A stretch of 64,000 bases of DNA from Pseudoflavonifractor phocaeensis. Lineage in GTDB: Bacteria > Bacillota > Clostridia > Oscillospirales > Oscillospiraceae. The stretch's first letter is position 1. The number at the start of each line of letters is the position of its first letter. The translations under genes were made by a program, and so were the position numbers. The notes under the pieces were generated by a model. That model did no database searches and had not been told where the DNA came from. It saw nothing but the letters and a program-made list of their open reading frames with translations. The stretch spans positions 1 to 64,000 of the forward strand of contig NZ_JADYTU010000002.1 of assembly GCF_021531375.1 (NCBI RefSeq). Direction: 5' to 3'. Positions 7,067 through 16,028 of the stretch are shown one piece after another.

Positions 7067-7551
7067 TTTCGTATTCTCCTTTGTTATTTTGTTTGGGTTT
7101 TGTGTTCCCCTGTTTTCTGATACCAGTATACCAAACTACATCTCTTGACATGGCACATAACTATACCATCAAAGAAATATAAAAAGAAAAAATCAGCCTC
7201 TCGTTTAAGGCTGATTGATGGCGGGGGAAACCGAACTTTGGAGCGGGACTCAAGGTGGCATGGGGGCAGGGCTTGCGGCAGACTCGTTTCTAACTCCTGG
7301 ACACTATAAAGTTCTCAATTTTTGTTGGAAAGTTGAAGAAAGTCTTCAAAAGTTGATGGTTGAGATCAATTTATACTTAAATACCCCAATAAACTTCAAA
7401 TTTTGAGAGTTTATAGGCTTAGAAGTTGACGAATTCAAAAACATCTGATAGCATTAGGACAACCCGATGAACAGTCGTGGTTCATACCAGCAAATTAAGC
7501 AACAAATCTGTTTTGAAGCGAAGCCGTTTTTTGTGGGCCGACAGGCACACC
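7067..7551. other. A+T-rich, gene-poor end of the accessory element
   Basis: It contains the leader copy 7095-7160 and then about 390 bases with no convincing gene. The A+T-rich composition stops sharply at about 7550, where high-G+C spo0A sequence begins. Confidence 0.55.
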
Positions 7552-7717
7552 CATCCGCCACGCCATCGAGGTGGCCTGGGACCGGGGCGACCTGGAGACC
7601 CTGCAGAAGTACTTCGGCTACACGGTCTCCAACGCCAAGGGCAAGCCCACCAACAGCGAGTTCATCGCCATGATCGCCGACCGACTCCAGCTGCAAAGAA
7701 AGAAAAACGGCTTCTGA
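7552..7717 (+). pseudogene. spo0A: Displaced 3' end of spo0A
   Basis: From 7553 the frame reads [20 protein letters not shown], then [28 protein letters not shown] and TGA at 7715-7717. This is the end of the Spo0A C-terminal DNA-binding domain, very conserved in spore-forming Firmicutes. The preceding codons (normally a SRVERA-like stretch) are absent and replaced by A+T-rich element DNA. No receiver domain of Spo0A occurs in the window. The fragment therefore marks an element junction or a rearrangement. Confidence 0.85.
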
Positions 7718-7750
7718 TTCCAAGGCCGCCCCGGTATGGCTAACCGCCCC

Positions 7751-7779
7751 TTGAGTTTTTTCTCCGCCTGTGTTAAAAT
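7751..7779 (+). promoter_or_regulatory. Promoter of the TSCPD gene
   Basis: TTGAGT (7751-7756) and TAAAAT (7774-7779) are separated by 17 bp, about 20 bases upstream of the 7802 start. Confidence 0.65.
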
Positions 7780-7801
7780 GCCGGAGAAAGGTGGCGAGAA
7801 T

Positions 7802-8044
7802 ATGACGTTTCAATATACGCCGCGAGGCGTTTGCTCCAGAAAATTTACCATTGAGGTAGAGGACGGGATCATCCGCTCCCTGGATGTGGAAGGAGGCTGC
7901 AGTGGAAACCTGCAGGGACTTTCCGCGTTGATGAAGGGAATGAAAGTAGAGGAGGCTATCCAACGCATGGAGGGGATCCGCTGCGGGATGAAAGCTACTT
8001 CCTGTCCGGACCAGATCGCCCAGGCATTGAAGACCTGCGTGTAA
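7802..8044 (+). CDS. TSCPD domain protein (TIGR03905 type)
   Basis: This 80-residue protein has the hallmark Cys pattern RGVCSRKF, GGCSGNL, GIRCGMKATSCPDQIAQAL. The TSCPD domain is also found at the C-terminus of some ribonucleotide reductases; the stand-alone form is of unknown function and may bind metal through its conserved cysteines. ATG 7802 is chosen because AAAGGTGG lies upstream and the conserved domain starts immediately; the longer frame from 7736 would include the promoter. It is monocistronic, followed by a terminator. Confidence 0.85.
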   Translation: MTFQYTPRGVCSRKFTIEVEDGIIRSLDVEGGCSGNLQGLSALMKGMKVEEAIQRMEGIRCGMKATSCPDQIAQALKTCV

Positions 8045-8077
8045 ACTGGATTGGAGACCAATGAATGACAAAAAATC

Positions 8078-8121
8078 AACAGGCGCGGCACGTTTCTAAA
8101 ACTGCCGGCGCCTGTTTTTTT
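8078..8121 (+). terminator. Intrinsic terminator
   Basis: AACAGGCGC-GGCA pairs with TGCC-GGCGCCTGTT and is followed by a T run. Confidence 0.8.
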
Positions 8122-8484
8122 GCGAAATTTTTTCCACCGGCGCATTAGAATAACGGAGCCGGCATATCAGATTGTTGGAGCCGTCCGCCGGTGGAGGACA
8201 CCTTGAAACGCCGGTCGGAAAAGGGGAAAAGTGGAGGCGGGACGTGCAAAACGAGGATATGAACAGGTAAAACGGAGAAAAATGACGAATATCCTGCAAA
8301 ATATAGAGCGCAAGGGGAGGATATCTGCATATTTTCCCTGAAAACGAAGGAAATTGTGCAAATGTGAAAAGGAAGTCAGAAAAGCCTATTGCTTTTTTGT
8401 CCAAGGTACAGTATAATAACTGTAGTTCCCTAAGAGAAAACATTGTGACGAAGCAACTCGAATCATGAATTGGAGGAATGAAAC
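8122..8484 (+). promoter_or_regulatory. Intergenic region with TRAP operon promoter (8389-8417)
   Basis: TTGCTT (8389-8394) and TATAAT (8412-8417) have a 17-bp spacer, giving a leader of about 60 bases before the 8485 start. The rest of the region holds nothing recognisable. Confidence 0.7.
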
Positions 8485-9540
8485 ATGAAGAAGAAACTTG
8501 CTCTCGCCCTGGCTGCCGCGATGATTATGAGCCTGGCCCTGGCCGGCTGCGGCGGCAATGACAAGCCCGCCGCGTCCAGCGGCAACGCTTCTGCCGGCGG
8601 CTCCGCCAGCGCTTCTGCCAGCCAGCCCGCTTCCGATGGCCTCGCGCCCAAGGATGGCGGCACCAGCCTGACCTTCACCACCGGCGGTGAGACCGGTACT
8701 TACTATGGATTTGGCAACGTCATCGCCAACAAGGTCGGCGACCTGACCAGCACCTCTGTCAAGGCCATCAGCTCCGGCGGTTCCGCCGCCAACATCCAGG
8801 CGCTGGAAGACGGCGACGCCCAGCTGGGCTTCGTGCAGTCCGACGTTATGGTGTACGCCTTCAACGGCGAGCGCACCTTCGCTGAGACCGGCGCCTGCAC
8901 CGGCTTCTCCACCGTGGCCAACCTGTACATGGAGCAGGTCCAGATCGTCACTGTCGACCCCAGCATCAAGACCGTTGCTGACCTGGCCGGCAAGAAGGTC
9001 TCCGTCGGCGCTGCCGGTTCCGGCGTGTACTTCAACGCCGTTGACGTTCTGGGCGTGTATGGCCTGGACGTGGAGAAGGACATCGTTCCCACCTACCAGT
9101 CCTTCGGTGATTCCGCCGAGGCTCTGAAGGACGGCCAGATCGACGCCGCCTTCATCGTGGCCGGCGCTCCCACCACCGCTGTCACCGACCTGGCTTCCGG
9201 CCGTGAGATCTCCCTGGTCAGCCTGGATCAGGAGCACATCGACAAGCTGATCGAGTCCTCCCCCTACTACAGCCCCAACACCATCGCCAAGGACGTGTAC
9301 GGCACCGCTGAGGACGCCACCACCGTGGCCGTGGGCGCTGTGGTCATCGCCCGTGACGACGTGTCCGAGGCTGACGTGTACAACTTCCTGTACGGCACCT
9401 TCGAGGATATCCCCAACCTGTCTCACGGCAAGGCCGCTGAGCTGGACCTGGACTTCGCCGCTTCCGTGACTGCCATTGGCTATCACCCCGGCGCTGTGGC
9501 TTACTTCGCTGACAAGGGCATCACCGTCCCCGCCAAGTAA
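8485..9540 (+). CDS. TAXI-family TRAP transporter solute-binding lipoprotein
   Basis: This 351-residue protein has a lipoprotein signal (basic MKKK, hydrophobic core, LAGC lipobox at about residue 22) and a Gly/Ser/Ala-rich linker. The TAXI-type binding domain has TFTTGGETGTYYGFGN near residue 75, DAQLGFVQSDVMVYAF near 125 and VGAAGSGVYFN near 175. It captures a substrate outside the membrane and hands it to the fused TRAP permease encoded 175 bases downstream. TAXI systems often take glutamate or other C4/C5 carboxylates, but the ligand cannot be read from sequence. GGAGG precedes the ATG. Confidence 0.92.
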   Translation: MKKKLALALAAAMIMSLALAGCGGNDKPAASSGNASAGGSASASASQPASDGLAPKDGGTSLTFTTGGETGTYYGFGNVIANKVGDLTSTSVKAISSGGSAANIQALEDGDAQLGFVQSDVMVYAFNGERTFAETGACTGFSTVANLYMEQVQIVTVDPSIKTVADLAGKKVSVGAAGSGVYFNAVDVLGVYGLDVEKDIVPTYQSFGDSAEALKDGQIDAAFIVAGAPTTAVTDLASGREISLVSLDQEHIDKLIESSPYYSPNTIAKDVYGTAEDATTVAVGAVVIARDDVSEADVYNFLYGTFEDIPNLSHGKAAELDLDFAASVTAIGYHPGAVAYFADKGITVPAK

Positions 9541-9715
9541 GCAGGAAAAACGATTTTATCACGCAATAAGCCTGGTGGCTGCGGCGGGTCACCCGCCGCA
9601 GCCACAATTTTCAATCCGGCAGGCCTCGAAGCAGATGCGTCCGCGCCTTGGCGGGACGCGGAGGCATGTGTTCCGTGGTTGTTTCGAAAAACCGCTTGGA
9701 GAAAGGAGAACGCAC

Positions 9716-11731
9716 ATGGATAAGGAAAAAGAAAAATTGGTACAACCGGAATTGGAAGAGGATTCTGGAGTAGGTACCGCTGCTGATGTTGAGGAGGTCA
9801 TGAAAAAGTATGACCGAGAATCCAATACCCGCATCTGGGAGGGCTGGCAGAGGACTGCTGTTCGCATTATCGGCATCGCTTTCTCCTGCTACTGTATCTT
9901 CTCTACGCTGAAGGGCTGGCCCACTCTGCCCGAGCAGAAACTGAACATCTTCCTGGGCCTGATCCTGATCATGGGCTATCTGCACTACCCCATTAAAAAG
10001 GGTATCACCAAGGTCAATTACATGCCCTGGTACGATATTCTCATTATGGTCGTGGGCGCATTTCCCTTCTTCTACTTCGCGGCCAACGCCAACTCGGTGA
10101 TTCAGCTTGCCACCCGCGTGACCAAGGACCCCAAGATGGTGGTCTTCGCCATCGTCGGTATTCTGGCGCTGATGGAGTTGTGCCGCCGCAGCGTGGGTAT
10201 CCCCATCCTGTGTGTGCTGGGCGCCCTGCTGATTTACACGTTCTCCAGCGTCCGCTTCGGCAAGGTGATTTATGACCTGTTCTACACCACCAGCGGCGTC
10301 ATGGGCACCCCCATCAACGTGTGTCAGAAGTACATCGTAGTGTTCATTATCTTTGGCGCATTCCTGGAACGCACCGGCATTTCCAACTTCTTCATCAACC
10401 TGGCTAACTGCGTGGCCGGCTCTTCTGCCGGCGGTCCCGCCAAGGTGGCTGTCATCTCCTCCGCCCTGTGCGGCATGGTGTCCGGCTCCTCCGTGGGCAA
10501 CACCGTGACCACCGGCTCCGTCACCATCCCCATGATGAAGAAGACCGGCTACAAGGGCGAGTTTGCCGGCGCCGTTGAGGCTGCCGCCTCCACCGGCGGT
10601 CAGATCATGCCCCCCATCATGGGCGCCGCCGCCTTCCTGATGGCGGAGTACATGGGCATCCCCTACGCTCAGGTGGCCCTGAAGGCCATCCTGCCCGCCG
10701 TGCTGTACTTCACCGGCATCTACATTGCCGTCCATCTGGAGGCCAAGAAGCTGGGGCTGAAAGGTATCCCCAGAAGCGAACTCCCCAAGATCAGCAAGCT
10801 GCTGCCCAAGATTTACCTGCTGCTGCCTCTGGTGGTGCTGGTGGCCCTGGTGGCTACCCAAGCCCGTACCATGCAGATGTCCGCCGCCATCGCCATCGTG
10901 GTCACCATCGTGGTGGGCATCATCAATAACTTTGTGAACAAGGCCGCCAATATCGACGAGCCCTCTGAGCAGTTTACCGTCACCAAGTTCCTGGACGCCC
11001 TGGAGGCCGGCGGCAAGAGCGTCATCACCGTGGCGGTGGCTTGTGCCATGGCCGGTCTGGTTGCCGGCTGCATTACCACCACCGGTCTGGCGTCCACGCT
11101 GATCACCACCATCGTCAAGGTCTCCGGCGGCAAGGCTATCATTGCCCTGTTCCTGACCATGATCTGCTGCATCATCCTGGGCATGGGCGTGCCCACCACC
11201 GCTAACTTCTGCATCATGGCCTCTACTTGCGCCCCCATCCTGATGGATAAGCGCATTGGTATTGTTCCTGTGTGTGCCTACTTCTTTGTGTTCTACTTCG
11301 GCATCGTGGCCGACATCACGCCTCCCGTGGCCCTGGCCGCCTACGCCGGCTCCGCCATCGCCAAGGCGCCTCCCATGAAGACGGCCCTCAACGCCACCCG
11401 CTTGGCCATCGCCGCGTTCATCGTGCCCTATATCTTTGCGTTCAGCCCCGCAATGCTGTTTGAGTTCGAGTCTGTGGGCATCAGCGGCGCTATGATCCCC
11501 GTCTCCGTGGTGCAGATCTGCATTACCTCGCTGCTGGGTATCTTCGGTGTGGCTGCGGCTCTGAACGGCTTCTTGTTCAAGCATATGAACCCCCTGTTCC
11601 GGGTGGCCATCGCGGCCGGCGGCCTGTGCATGATGATCCCCGGTACCCTCACCGATGTGGTGGGTCTTGTGGTTGTGGGCGGTGTCTACTTCTATCAGCG
11701 CATGAGCGCCAAGAAAGCTGTCCAGGCCTGA
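9716..11731 (+). CDS. TRAP transporter permease, fused small and large subunits (4TM/12TM)
   Basis: The 671-residue membrane protein matches the fused DctQM permeases that pair with TAXI binding proteins: a cytoplasmic N-terminus of about 45 residues, a four-helix part, then the DctM-type part. The latter has GMVSGSSVGNTVTTGSVTIP around residue 260 and GMGVPTTANF around 490. ATG 9716 follows AAAGGAG; the longer frame upstream is non-coding. It uses an ion gradient to import the substrate captured by the 8485 lipoprotein. The gap between the two genes contains a G+C-rich hairpin (about 9575-9603), which could set different expression levels. Confidence 0.92.
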   Translation: MDKEKEKLVQPELEEDSGVGTAADVEEVMKKYDRESNTRIWEGWQRTAVRIIGIAFSCYCIFSTLKGWPTLPEQKLNIFLGLILIMGYLHYPIKKGITKVNYMPWYDILIMVVGAFPFFYFAANANSVIQLATRVTKDPKMVVFAIVGILALMELCRRSVGIPILCVLGALLIYTFSSVRFGKVIYDLFYTTSGVMGTPINVCQKYIVVFIIFGAFLERTGISNFFINLANCVAGSSAGGPAKVAVISSALCGMVSGSSVGNTVTTGSVTIPMMKKTGYKGEFAGAVEAAASTGGQIMPPIMGAAAFLMAEYMGIPYAQVALKAILPAVLYFTGIYIAVHLEAKKLGLKGIPRSELPKISKLLPKIYLLLPLVVLVALVATQARTMQMSAAIAIVVTIVVGIINNFVNKAANIDEPSEQFTVTKFLDALEAGGKSVITVAVACAMAGLVAGCITTTGLASTLITTIVKVSGGKAIIALFLTMICCIILGMGVPTTANFCIMASTCAPILMDKRIGIVPVCAYFFVFYFGIVADITPPVALAAYAGSAIAKAPPMKTALNATRLAIAAFIVPYIFAFSPAMLFEFESVGISGAMIPVSVVQICITSLLGIFGVAAALNGFLFKHMNPLFRVAIAAGGLCMMIPGTLTDVVGLVVVGGVYFYQRMSAKKAVQA

Positions 11732-11766
11732 GCCAGGAAATATTTCATACGGAAACAAGTAAAAAC

Positions 11767-11794
11767 AAGGCGTCCGGCTGCGGCCGGACGCCTT
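11767..11794 (+). terminator. G+C-rich hairpin after the TRAP operon
   Basis: AAGGCGTCCGGC is mirrored exactly around TGCG. There is no T run, so it is a weak terminator or mRNA-end hairpin. Confidence 0.6.
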
Positions 11795-11841
11795 GCCGTT
11801 CCATGAGGGGACCAATGGTTCGCGGAAAGGAAAAGCATGAT

Positions 11842-11882
11842 AAAAAGCCCCTGCGGTTTTCGTAAAACCGCAGAGGCTTTTT
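11842..11882. terminator. Bidirectional terminator between convergent genes
   Basis: AAAAAGCCCCTGCGGTTTT pairs with AAAACCGCAGAGGCTTTTT, with A and T runs on both sides. It separates the TRAP operon from the leftward carboxypeptidase. Confidence 0.85.
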
Positions 11883-11899
11883 GACGCAAAGTATGGTAT

Positions 11900-13264
11900 T
11901 TATCTTCTGCGGGTACCCCGGTAGTTGCCGCGGGCCCGTGCACCCGCGCCGGAGTGGTAGCGCCGCCGCTTGCGGAAGACGGTCAGCTTCAAAACCAAAA
12001 GGACCACCACAAGCAAGACCAGAACCAGCACCAGCTTGACCCGGGTGCTCTGGAAAAAGGCGATGAACTGGGCCTTTTTGTACAGCAGCTCCGAGCGCTC
12101 CACCGAGGTGACGGCCACCAGATCCAAAGTTCCGTAGACCTCGCCCTCATAGGACAGCTTCATGGTGCCCAGCACCTGCCCCTCCTGAACGGGAGCTTCT
12201 ACCTCGGGGGAGAAAAGAGTGATCTCTGTCTCGATCTTGTCCAGATCCAGGTCCTTGGGCAGGGTGCGGGTAATGGAGCCCTGGGGCTTCACGTTGACCT
12301 CATCAGCCTGCCGGGAGAGGGTAACGGCTACCTTGTCCACCGGCTCGCTGCCCCGGGTGATGGTCACCCGCTCGAAGTTCTGAAAGCCCCACTTCAGCAG
12401 CTTGGTGCTCTCGGTGAATTGCCCCTGTCTGAGCTTGTCATAGCCCTGCTGCTCAATGGGGCCGGAACCCAGGACCACGGAGACCAGCAGAGTGTCTCCG
12501 TCCTCCGCCGCCGCCACCAGGCAGCGGCCCGCCTCGTCGGTGGAGCCTGTCTTGCCGCCGATGCACTTGTCATAGACATAGCCGAGATAGTGCAGGTTGG
12601 AGATCAGACCGTTGGTGTTGTAGTAAAGCCGCTCCCCGGAGAGATTGGTGGCCGGAACAGTGTGGCTGGCGGTCCCGATGATGGTGCGGAACAGGTCATA
12701 TTCCAGAGCTGCGGTCATGAACAGCGAAATGTCGTAGGCGGTGGTGTAGTGGTCATCGTTGTGGAGACCGTGGGGGTTGACGAAGTGGGTGCCCTGGCAG
12801 CCCAGCTCCCCAGCCTTCCGGTTCATGTGGGCCACAAATTCCTCAATGCTACCGTCCACCGCCTCGGCCAGGACCTTGGCCGCGTCGTTGGCGGAGGGGA
12901 GAAGCAGGCAGTAGAGCAGCTCCTCCACCGTCAGCTGTTCCCCGGCCTTCAGGTCGGCGCTGGATTCGTTGGCATAGGATTTCTGGGCGGCCAGCTCGCT
13001 GACTGTGACCACAGTGTCCGTGGTCAGCTGACCGGACTCCAAGGCCTCCATCACCAACAGGGCGGTCATCACCTTGGTGATGCTGGCGGGATAGGCCTTG
13101 TCATAGGCCCCCTTGCTGTACAGCACCTCGCCGTAATTGGCGTCCACCAGCACCGCGTTGCGGCACTGGAGTTCCGGCTCTTCCAGAGCAAAGGAGGGGA
13201 CGCACAGCATGGAAAGGACCATGGGGATCAGTAGCAGAAACGAGAATGTACGATATTTTTTCAT
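11900..13264 (-). CDS. D-alanyl-D-alanine carboxypeptidase (PBP5/DacF type)
   Basis: This 454-residue protein has an N-terminal signal peptide (about residues 1-26) and the three penicillin-binding motifs: SITK with nucleophile Ser61 and Lys64, PSAN near residue 120, and KTGS near 238. A PBP5-like C-terminal beta domain, a C-terminal transmembrane helix (LVLVLVLLVVVLLVLKL) and a basic cytoplasmic tail follow. It trims the terminal D-Ala from peptidoglycan stem peptides outside the membrane. In Firmicutes such enzymes act in vegetative growth or sporulation; which applies here is not visible. It is monocistronic and divergent from comEA. Confidence 0.93.
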   Translation of the reverse strand: MKKYRTFSFLLLIPMVLSMLCVPSFALEEPELQCRNAVLVDANYGEVLYSKGAYDKAYPASITKVMTALLVMEALESGQLTTDTVVTVSELAAQKSYANESSADLKAGEQLTVEELLYCLLLPSANDAAKVLAEAVDGSIEEFVAHMNRKAGELGCQGTHFVNPHGLHNDDHYTTAYDISLFMTAALEYDLFRTIIGTASHTVPATNLSGERLYYNTNGLISNLHYLGYVYDKCIGGKTGSTDEAGRCLVAAAEDGDTLLVSVVLGSGPIEQQGYDKLRQGQFTESTKLLKWGFQNFERVTITRGSEPVDKVAVTLSRQADEVNVKPQGSITRTLPKDLDLDKIETEITLFSPEVEAPVQEGQVLGTMKLSYEGEVYGTLDLVAVTSVERSELLYKKAQFIAFFQSTRVKLVLVLVLLVVVLLVLKLTVFRKRRRYHSGAGARARGNYRGTRRR

Positions 13265-13381
13265 AGGAAAATCTCCGCATGTATGTTATACTAATTATGT
13301 ATACGGCACGGCGCCGCAGGAAATGAAGGGATTACATTATATCAAAGGACGGCTCCGTCCGCAAGAGCTGGGGGGAGAAAG

Positions 13382-13783
13382 ATGACTGGAATATCCCGGT
13401 ATGAAAAGGCGGTCCTGAGCTTGACAGCGGCGTTTCTCCTGTTTACCGGAGGCTGGTTTCTGGCCCGGCAGAATATGGCTGCCCCCTACGAGGTGACCAC
13501 AGCCCGGCCGGGAACGGAGCAGACGGAGATGTTCCAGAGCGGTCAGCCGGCGAACAGCCGCCCCGACAGCCTGCTGGAGGGAGAGGTCATTGACCTGAAT
13601 ACTGCCGACTTGTACGACCTCGAGCGGCTGCCCGGCATTGGAGAGAAGCGGGCCCAGGCTATTGTGGCCTACCGGGAGGAGCATGGCCCCTTTCAGTCGG
13701 TGGAAGATCTGACCCAGGTGTCCGGCATCGGTCAGGGAATCTTGGACGGCCTGCGGGAGTATGTGACAGTGAACGGCCCTTGA
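13382..13783 (+). CDS. ComEA-like helix-hairpin-helix protein
   Basis: This 133-residue protein has one N-terminal membrane helix (about residues 11-30), a short linker and a C-terminal double helix-hairpin-helix domain. The domain reads VIDLNTADLYDLERLPGIGE, then RAQAIVAYREEHGPF and VSGIGQGILDGL. This is the ComEA architecture, which binds incoming double-stranded DNA at the cell surface during transformation. The SLBB/SOUL part of longer ComEA proteins is missing. The ATG follows GGGGGAG. It lies 19 bases upstream of the response regulator, so it may be transcribed with the two-component operon. No other competence genes are present. Confidence 0.85.
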   Translation: MTGISRYEKAVLSLTAAFLLFTGGWFLARQNMAAPYEVTTARPGTEQTEMFQSGQPANSRPDSLLEGEVIDLNTADLYDLERLPGIGEKRAQAIVAYREEHGPFQSVEDLTQVSGIGQGILDGLREYVTVNGP

Positions 13784-13802
13784 GGGGCGAGGAGTGAAAT
13801 AA

Positions 13803-14507
13803 ATGGCCAAAATTTTAGTGGTGGACGACGAGCAGGTGCTGGTCAAGGGCATCAAATTCAATCTGGAGCACGAGGGCTACCAAGTGGAAGCGGGCTACGA
13901 CGGGGAGCAGGCTGTGGAACTGGCCCGGGAGGGGGGCTTTGACCTGATCATCCTGGACCTGATGATGCCAAAGATCGACGGTCTCCAGGCCTGTATGCGG
14001 ATCCGGGAGTTCTCCAACGTGCCCGTCATTATGCTGACGGCCAAGGGAGAGGATGCGGATAAGATCATGGGCTTTGAGTGCGGAGCCGATGACTATATCA
14101 CCAAGCCCTTCAATATCCTGGAGCTGAAGGCCCGGGTGCGGGCGCTGTTGCGCCGCTCGGGCGCGGCGGTGCAGAAGCAGTCCGGCGGCACGCTGACGGT
14201 GGGCCATATCCGCCTGGACTCCGGGGAGCGGGCGGCCTGGAAGGACGGCCAGCGGGTGGAGCTGACCGCCAAAGAGTTCGACCTGATGGAGCTGCTGATG
14301 CGGAACCCGGGCCGGGTGTACAGCCGGGAGAACCTGCTGAATGTGGTGTGGGGCTATGAGTATATCGGGGACTACCGGACGGTGGACGTCCATGTCCGCC
14401 GTCTGCGGGAGAAGCTGGAGCTGGACCCCGCCAACCCCGAATACATCCGTACCAAGTGGGGCGTGGGATATTACCTGTCCAATCGGGCGGAGGACAAGAA
14501 CGGATGA
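13803..14507 (+). CDS. OmpR/PhoB-family response regulator
   Basis: This 234-residue protein has a receiver domain (ILVVDDEQ with the acidic pair, phospho-acceptor Asp52 in LDLMMPKIDG, switch Thr in MLTAKG and Lys in DDYITKPF). A C-terminal winged helix follows (LTAKEFDLMELLMRNPG and VDVHVRRLREKLE...GVGYYL). It is preceded by GGGGCGAGGAG. Its partner kinase begins 27 bases downstream, followed by an overlapping lipoprotein gene. The closest known families are PhoP/WalR/ResD-type regulators of envelope functions; the exact orthology is not decided from sequence alone. Confidence 0.93.
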   Translation: MAKILVVDDEQVLVKGIKFNLEHEGYQVEAGYDGEQAVELAREGGFDLIILDLMMPKIDGLQACMRIREFSNVPVIMLTAKGEDADKIMGFECGADDYITKPFNILELKARVRALLRRSGAAVQKQSGGTLTVGHIRLDSGERAAWKDGQRVELTAKEFDLMELLMRNPGRVYSRENLLNVVWGYEYIGDYRTVDVHVRRLREKLELDPANPEYIRTKWGVGYYLSNRAEDKNG

Positions 14508-14534
14508 GTCCATTTTTCCGGAGGAGTTGAGGCT

Positions 14535-16028
14535 ATGGACGGGACGGAGAAGCGTGGGCGCAAGAAAGTACCCTTGTTTGCCTCGCTCCAGATGAAATAT
14601 GCCATGAGCTATCTGGTGATCTTCGCGGTGGTGCTGGTGCTGATGAACACCTACCCGGTGATGGCCTCTCAGGAACTGCTGTTCACATCCAAGCGGGATT
14701 CGCTGAAAAGCCAGGCGGCAGTGATGGCTTCGGCCCTGATGGAGCTGGAGTCCCTGTCCGCCGATCAGGTGGTTCGGGTCATGAACATGCTGGACAATAT
14801 GGGGCTGACCCGGATCCTGGTCACCGATCCCGCCGGACTGATCCTGTATGACAGCACCCGGGACGACTGGGGCGGGACACCCCCTCCGGAGCAGGAGGAA
14901 CCCGAGGAGCCGGAGTACCGCTACGCATTGTATCAGGAGATCGTGACAGCCCTGCGGGGGAACGATGTGTTTTACTCCCGGTATTCCGATAAGGTATTTA
15001 CCTCCACGGCCGCCTGTCCCATCGTCTACCGGGGCATGGTCATTGGGGCCATCTATATTTTAGAGGTAGACGAGGCGCAGGGAGCCCTGCTGCTCAGCCT
15101 CCAGCAGAATCTTCGCAATATCTCCCTGGTGATCGCCGCAGTTACGGTGGTCATGAGTACGCTGTTTTCCAAGATACTCACCGCGCGGATCGCCGCGCTG
15201 CTCAGTGCGATCCGGATCGTGGGGGAGGGGGAATACGGTCACCGGCTCCAGCCCGCGGGCAAAGACGAGCTGGCCCAGTTGGCTGAAGAGTTCAACCAGC
15301 TGACCGACCGCCTCCAGACCACGGAGGAAGTGCGGCGGCGTTTTGTTTCCGACGCCAGCCACGAGCTGAAGACGCCCCTGGCATCGATCCAGCTTCTGTC
15401 CGACTCTATTCTTCAGAACCAGCAGATGGACCAGGAGACGGTGCGCGACTTTGTCAACGATATCGGGGAGGAGGCCAGGCGCCTCACCCGCATTACCGAA
15501 CACCTTCTGGCCTTGACCCGGCTGGACAGCCTGCCGGTGGAAAAGACCGGGCCGGTGGATGTGGCCGGCGTGGTGGAGCGGGCGGTGAACATGCTGCTCC
15601 CGGTGGCCGATACCGCGGGGGTCACCATCCAGTCCGCTCCGAGGCCGGGGTGCCTGATCCGCTGCACCACCGACGACTTGTACCAGATCTGCTTCAACCT
15701 CATTGAGAATGCCATCAAATATAACTTTGCCGGCGGATACGTCTATGTGTCTGCCTATAAGGACGGAGACCAGATCCTCATTGAAGTTGCGGACACTGGG
15801 ATTGGTATCCCGGAGGAGGACCTGCCCAAGGTGTTCAACCGGTTCTACCGGGTGGACAAGGCCCGCTCCCGGGCTGCCGGCGGTACCGGCCTGGGGCTGT
15901 CCATTGTCCGGGACACGGTACGCCGCCATGACGGCTGGGTCACCGCCCGCCGCCGCAACCCGGAGGGCAGTATCTTTACCGTGGGCTTCCCCCAGTACGT
16001 CCCGGACCCGGAGGAGGAGATCCCATGA
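14535..16028 (+). CDS. Membrane sensor histidine kinase
   Basis: This 497-residue protein has a transmembrane helix at about residues 20-40, an extracellular sensor of about 130 residues (Cache/PAS-like, including an acidic PPPEQEEPEEPE insert) and a second helix near 185-210. A HAMP domain, a HisKA domain with phospho-acceptor His276 (SHELKTPL) and an HATPase_c domain (N box NLIENAIKY, DTGIGIPEEDL, GGTGLGLS) follow. It should phosphorylate the adjacent response regulator. The final codons overlap the next gene as ATGA. The signal is unknown; operon partners suggest envelope monitoring. Confidence 0.93.
   Translation: MDGTEKRGRKKVPLFASLQMKYAMSYLVIFAVVLVLMNTYPVMASQELLFTSKRDSLKSQAAVMASALMELESLSADQVVRVMNMLDNMGLTRILVTDPAGLILYDSTRDDWGGTPPPEQEEPEEPEYRYALYQEIVTALRGNDVFYSRYSDKVFTSTAACPIVYRGMVIGAIYILEVDEAQGALLLSLQQNLRNISLVIAAVTVVMSTLFSKILTARIAALLSAIRIVGEGEYGHRLQPAGKDELAQLAEEFNQLTDRLQTTEEVRRRFVSDASHELKTPLASIQLLSDSILQNQQMDQETVRDFVNDIGEEARRLTRITEHLLALTRLDSLPVEKTGPVDVAGVVERAVNMLLPVADTAGVTIQSAPRPGCLIRCTTDDLYQICFNLIENAIKYNFAGGYVYVSAYKDGDQILIEVADTGIGIPEEDLPKVFNRFYRVDKARSRAAGGTGLGLSIVRDTVRRHDGWVTARRRNPEGSIFTVGFPQYVPDPEEEIP

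Larger units (their letters stand above)
6456..7160. repeat. Duplicated leader/promoter region, copies at 6456-6522 and 7095-7160
   Basis: Both copies contain GGGTTTTGTGTTCCCC, then TGATAYYAGTATA and, 20-odd bases on, a TGGCACA motif. Each lies 40-60 bases upstream (minus strand) of a leftward gene (6413 and 7066). The conserved GTATA element reads TATAC on the minus strand and could be the -10. The copies are diverged at about a quarter of positions, so the duplication is old but constrained. Confidence 0.6.

Noticed and set aside
7215-7406. 63-codon open frame in the A+T-rich element end
   Set aside because: No ribosome-binding site, odd composition and no similarity to known proteins.
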